A stretch of 64,000 bases of DNA from Planctomycetota bacterium (lineage in GTDB: Bacteria; Planctomycetota; UBA1135; JADKAF01). Where the stretch lies: contig JADKAF010000001.1 in NCBI GenBank assembly GCA_016719295.1, forward strand, positions 186,001 to 250,000, read 5' to 3'. Below, piece after piece: positions 62,278-64,000 of the stretch. Positions within the stretch are counted from its first letter, which is position 1, and each line of letters begins with the position of its first letter. The notes under the pieces are model-generated. The model ran no database searches. It had not been told where the DNA came from and worked only from the letters and a program-made list of their open reading frames with translations. The position numbers were made by a program, and so were the translations under genes.

Positions 62278-62474
62278 GCGGGGCTGCTTCTCGGGAGCTG
62301 CTCTCGGCGACTTGCGACGAGGAAGGGGGAGAACGTCTACGGCCTTGCCGTGCCGTTGTAAAGGGCGTGTCTCGCGGGTTGCTGCATGCGGTCGAGATCG
62401 TTAGCTTTCGCGCGCGCATCCCTGCGGCGTCGTTCGCGCGAGGGGTGCATGCGCGCGGCGGTGGAGGAGCACGG

Positions 62475-64000
62475 ATGGCGATCGTGGAGACGGCGAGTGC
62501 AGCGGGCGATGTGACGGGCGGAGCGAAGGACTACGATCCGACGGACGCCGTGGCGCAGGAGCTCTCGCTCGCCATGCCTTCGGTCGGCGCGGTGCTGACG
62601 CTCCTGGCCGGTGGGGCTACCGTGCCCTTCATCGCGCGCTATCGCAAGGAGGCGACCGGCGGCCTCGACGAGGTCCAGATCCGCGCGATCGAGGAGCGGG
62701 CGCAGAGCTTGCGAGAGCTCGAAGCGCGGCGTCGAACCGTGCTGCAGACCATCGCGTCCCAGGGCAAGCTCGACGCCGCGCTGGAGCAGAAGATCCGCGG
62801 CTGCGCGACGATGGCGGCGCTCGAGGATCTCTACCTGCCTTACAAGCCGAAGCGCCGCACGCGCGCGAGCATCGCGCGGGAGCGCGGCTTGGAGCCGCTG
62901 GCCGAGCGCCTGCTGGCCCAGCCCCTCGAGGGCGATCCGAAGAAGGAAGCAGAGGCCTACGTCGACGCGGCGAAGGAGCTACCCGACGTCGAGGCGGTGC
63001 TGCAGGGCGCGCGCGACATCTGCGCCGAGGTGCTGAGCGAGCGCGCCGATCTCCGCGCGTTCCTCCGCGAGCGCGTCGCGACCGACGGGGTCCTCATCTC
63101 CGAGCGCGTCGAGGAGAAGACGCAGGAGCCGACGCGCTTCGAGATCTACTACGACTTCCGCGAGAAGTTCGCGACGATCCCCTCGCACCGCTTCCTCGCG
63201 ATCCGCCGCGGCGAGAACGAAGGGGTGCTGCGCACCAAGGTCGACCTGCCGGTGGACGCCGTGCTCGACGACCTGCGTGCGCGCGTGGGGCTCGTGCCGC
63301 GCTCGCCGTTCCGCGCCGAGCTCGACGCCGCGCTCGAGGATGGGCTGAAGCGTCTCGCGCTGCCCAGCGTCGTCACCGACGTGCGCGTCGATCTCAAGCT
63401 GCGCTCCGATCGCGCCGCGGTCGAGGTCTTCGCCGGCAACCTGAGCGAGCTCCTGCTCGCCTCTCCGCTCGGGCCGCAGTCGGTGATCGGGATCGACCCG
63501 GGGCTTCGCACCGGCTGCAAGTGCGTCGCGGTCGACGCGACGGGCAAGTTCTTGGAGCACGTCACGATCTTCCTGGTCGGGGCCTCCGAGGAGCGCGCCG
63601 CGCGCGAGCTGCTCGCCTTCGTGAAGCGCCACGGCCCGGTCGCGATCGCGGTCGGCAACGGCACCGGCGGACGCGAGACCGAGGCCTTCACGCGGAAGGT
63701 CCTGCGCGACGGCGGCGTCAGCGGCGTGGTCGTGGTCGCGGTGAACGAAGCGGGCGCCAGCGTCTACAGCGCCTCCGAGGTCGCGCGCGAGGAGTTCCCC
63801 GATCTCGACCTCACGCTGCGCGGCGCGATCTCCATCGCGCGCCGCCTGCAGGACCCGCTCGCCGAGCTGGTGAAGATCGAGCCCAAGTCGATCGGCGTCG
63901 GCCAGTACCAGCACGACGTGCACCAGCCGTTGCTCGCGCGGAAGCTCGACGAGGTCATCGAGAGCTGCGTGAACAAGGTCGGCGTCGATCTCAACACCGC
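62475..64000 (+). CDS. tex: Tex family RNA-binding transcription accessory protein, 3' end outside window
   Basis: The first 508 codons of Tex, open to the right edge. Start ATG at 62475 has GGAGGAG 6 nt upstream. The N-terminal helical Tex_N region contains VGAVLTLLAGGATVPFIARYRKEATGGLDEVQIRAIE and LEDLYLPYKPKRRTRASIARERGLEPLA. The YqgF-like RNase H fold follows (SVIGIDPGLRTGCKCVAVDATGKF, IAVGNGTGGRETEAF, VVVAVNEAGASVYSASEVAREEFPDLD), then VKIEPKSIGVGQYQHDVHQPLL and the beginning of the helix-hairpin-helix part. The S1 domain would lie beyond the window. Tex binds RNA and the elongation complex. Confidence 0.97.
   Translation, partial: MAIVETASAAGDVTGGAKDYDPTDAVAQELSLAMPSVGAVLTLLAGGATVPFIARYRKEATGGLDEVQIRAIEERAQSLRELEARRRTVLQTIASQGKLDAALEQKIRGCATMAALEDLYLPYKPKRRTRASIARERGLEPLAERLLAQPLEGDPKKEAEAYVDAAKELPDVEAVLQGARDICAEVLSERADLRAFLRERVATDGVLISERVEEKTQEPTRFEIYYDFREKFATIPSHRFLAIRRGENEGVLRTKVDLPVDAVLDDLRARVGLVPRSPFRAELDAALEDGLKRLALPSVVTDVRVDLKLRSDRAAVEVFAGNLSELLLASPLGPQSVIGIDPGLRTGCKCVAVDATGKFLEHVTIFLVGASEERAARELLAFVKRHGPVAIAVGNGTGGRETEAFTRKVLRDGGVSGVVVVAVNEAGASVYSASEVAREEFPDLDLTLRGAISIARRLQDPLAELVKIEPKSIGVGQYQHDVHQPLLARKLDEVIESCVNKVGVDLNT

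Overview
The window is one contiguous, gene-dense, very GC-rich stretch of bacterial chromosome. It has no phage, plasmid, insertion-sequence or CRISPR signature. The gene content suggests a Planctomycetota-like or related environmental Gram-negative lineage. Evidence includes many secreted proteins of unknown function, paired single-pass membrane coiled-coil proteins, tandem M28 peptidases, sulfotransferase and sialate-esterase-type genes, and Rho with a long disordered N-terminus. The phylum assignment is inference: there is no rRNA or other marker here to prove it.

Layout. 0-8.5 kb: a truncated secreted methyltransferase, a sulfotransferase, a RegB/RegA-type redox two-component pair, a secreted DUF1028 protein, a secreted unknown, a tail-anchored coiled-coil protein, and an anmK-like gene broken by one frameshift. 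9-18 kb: a large secreted HEAT-repeat protein, a tRNA-Thr(CGT), a polysaccharide deacetylase, a NodU/CmcH carbamoyltransferase, a BtpA-family protein and a degenerate metallopeptidase-like lipoprotein. 17.8-26.2 kb: a surface-glycan/lipid-glycosylation block (two GT2 enzymes, a methyltransferase, a YfhO-like membrane protein), a secreted unknown and a two-domain SASA esterase. 26.3-31.6 kb, minus strand: an inositol-phosphatase-like gene, trxB, rho and coaE, with hairpin repeats between trxB and rho.

32.2-36.4 kb: two translationally coupled, related membrane-anchored coiled-coil proteins of unknown function, the best candidate here for an undescribed system. 36.6-46 kb: housekeeping genes tatC, a divergent ychF, cinA-moaD-moaE, ETF-quinone oxidoreductase and leucyl aminopeptidase, then two coupled M28 peptidases on the minus strand. 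46.2-50.9 kb: the conserved prkA-yhbH/yeaH-spoVR stress/sporulation-type trio. 51-58 kb: a GT-C-type membrane protein with visibly lower GC, a radical-SAM protein with an unusual CX4CX2C cluster motif, a ChaA-type antiporter, an EamA transporter and ilvE. 58.4-64 kb: a DUF4388 protein, an NHL-repeat lipoprotein, a hairpin-repeat tract, a solo PD-(D/E)XK/Fe-S nuclease, a SET-domain protein and the 5' part of tex.

Stop/start overlaps indicate translational coupling at regB-regA, coiled-coil/anmK, btpA/lipoprotein, yfhO/secreted unknown, the 32-36 kb pair, cinA/moaD and the two M28 genes. Short palindromic or tandem repeats recur in intergenic spaces (1306, 14574, 28379-28508, 36460, 60536) and are the main non-coding structure. 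All family assignments come from motif recognition by eye; no database search was run.
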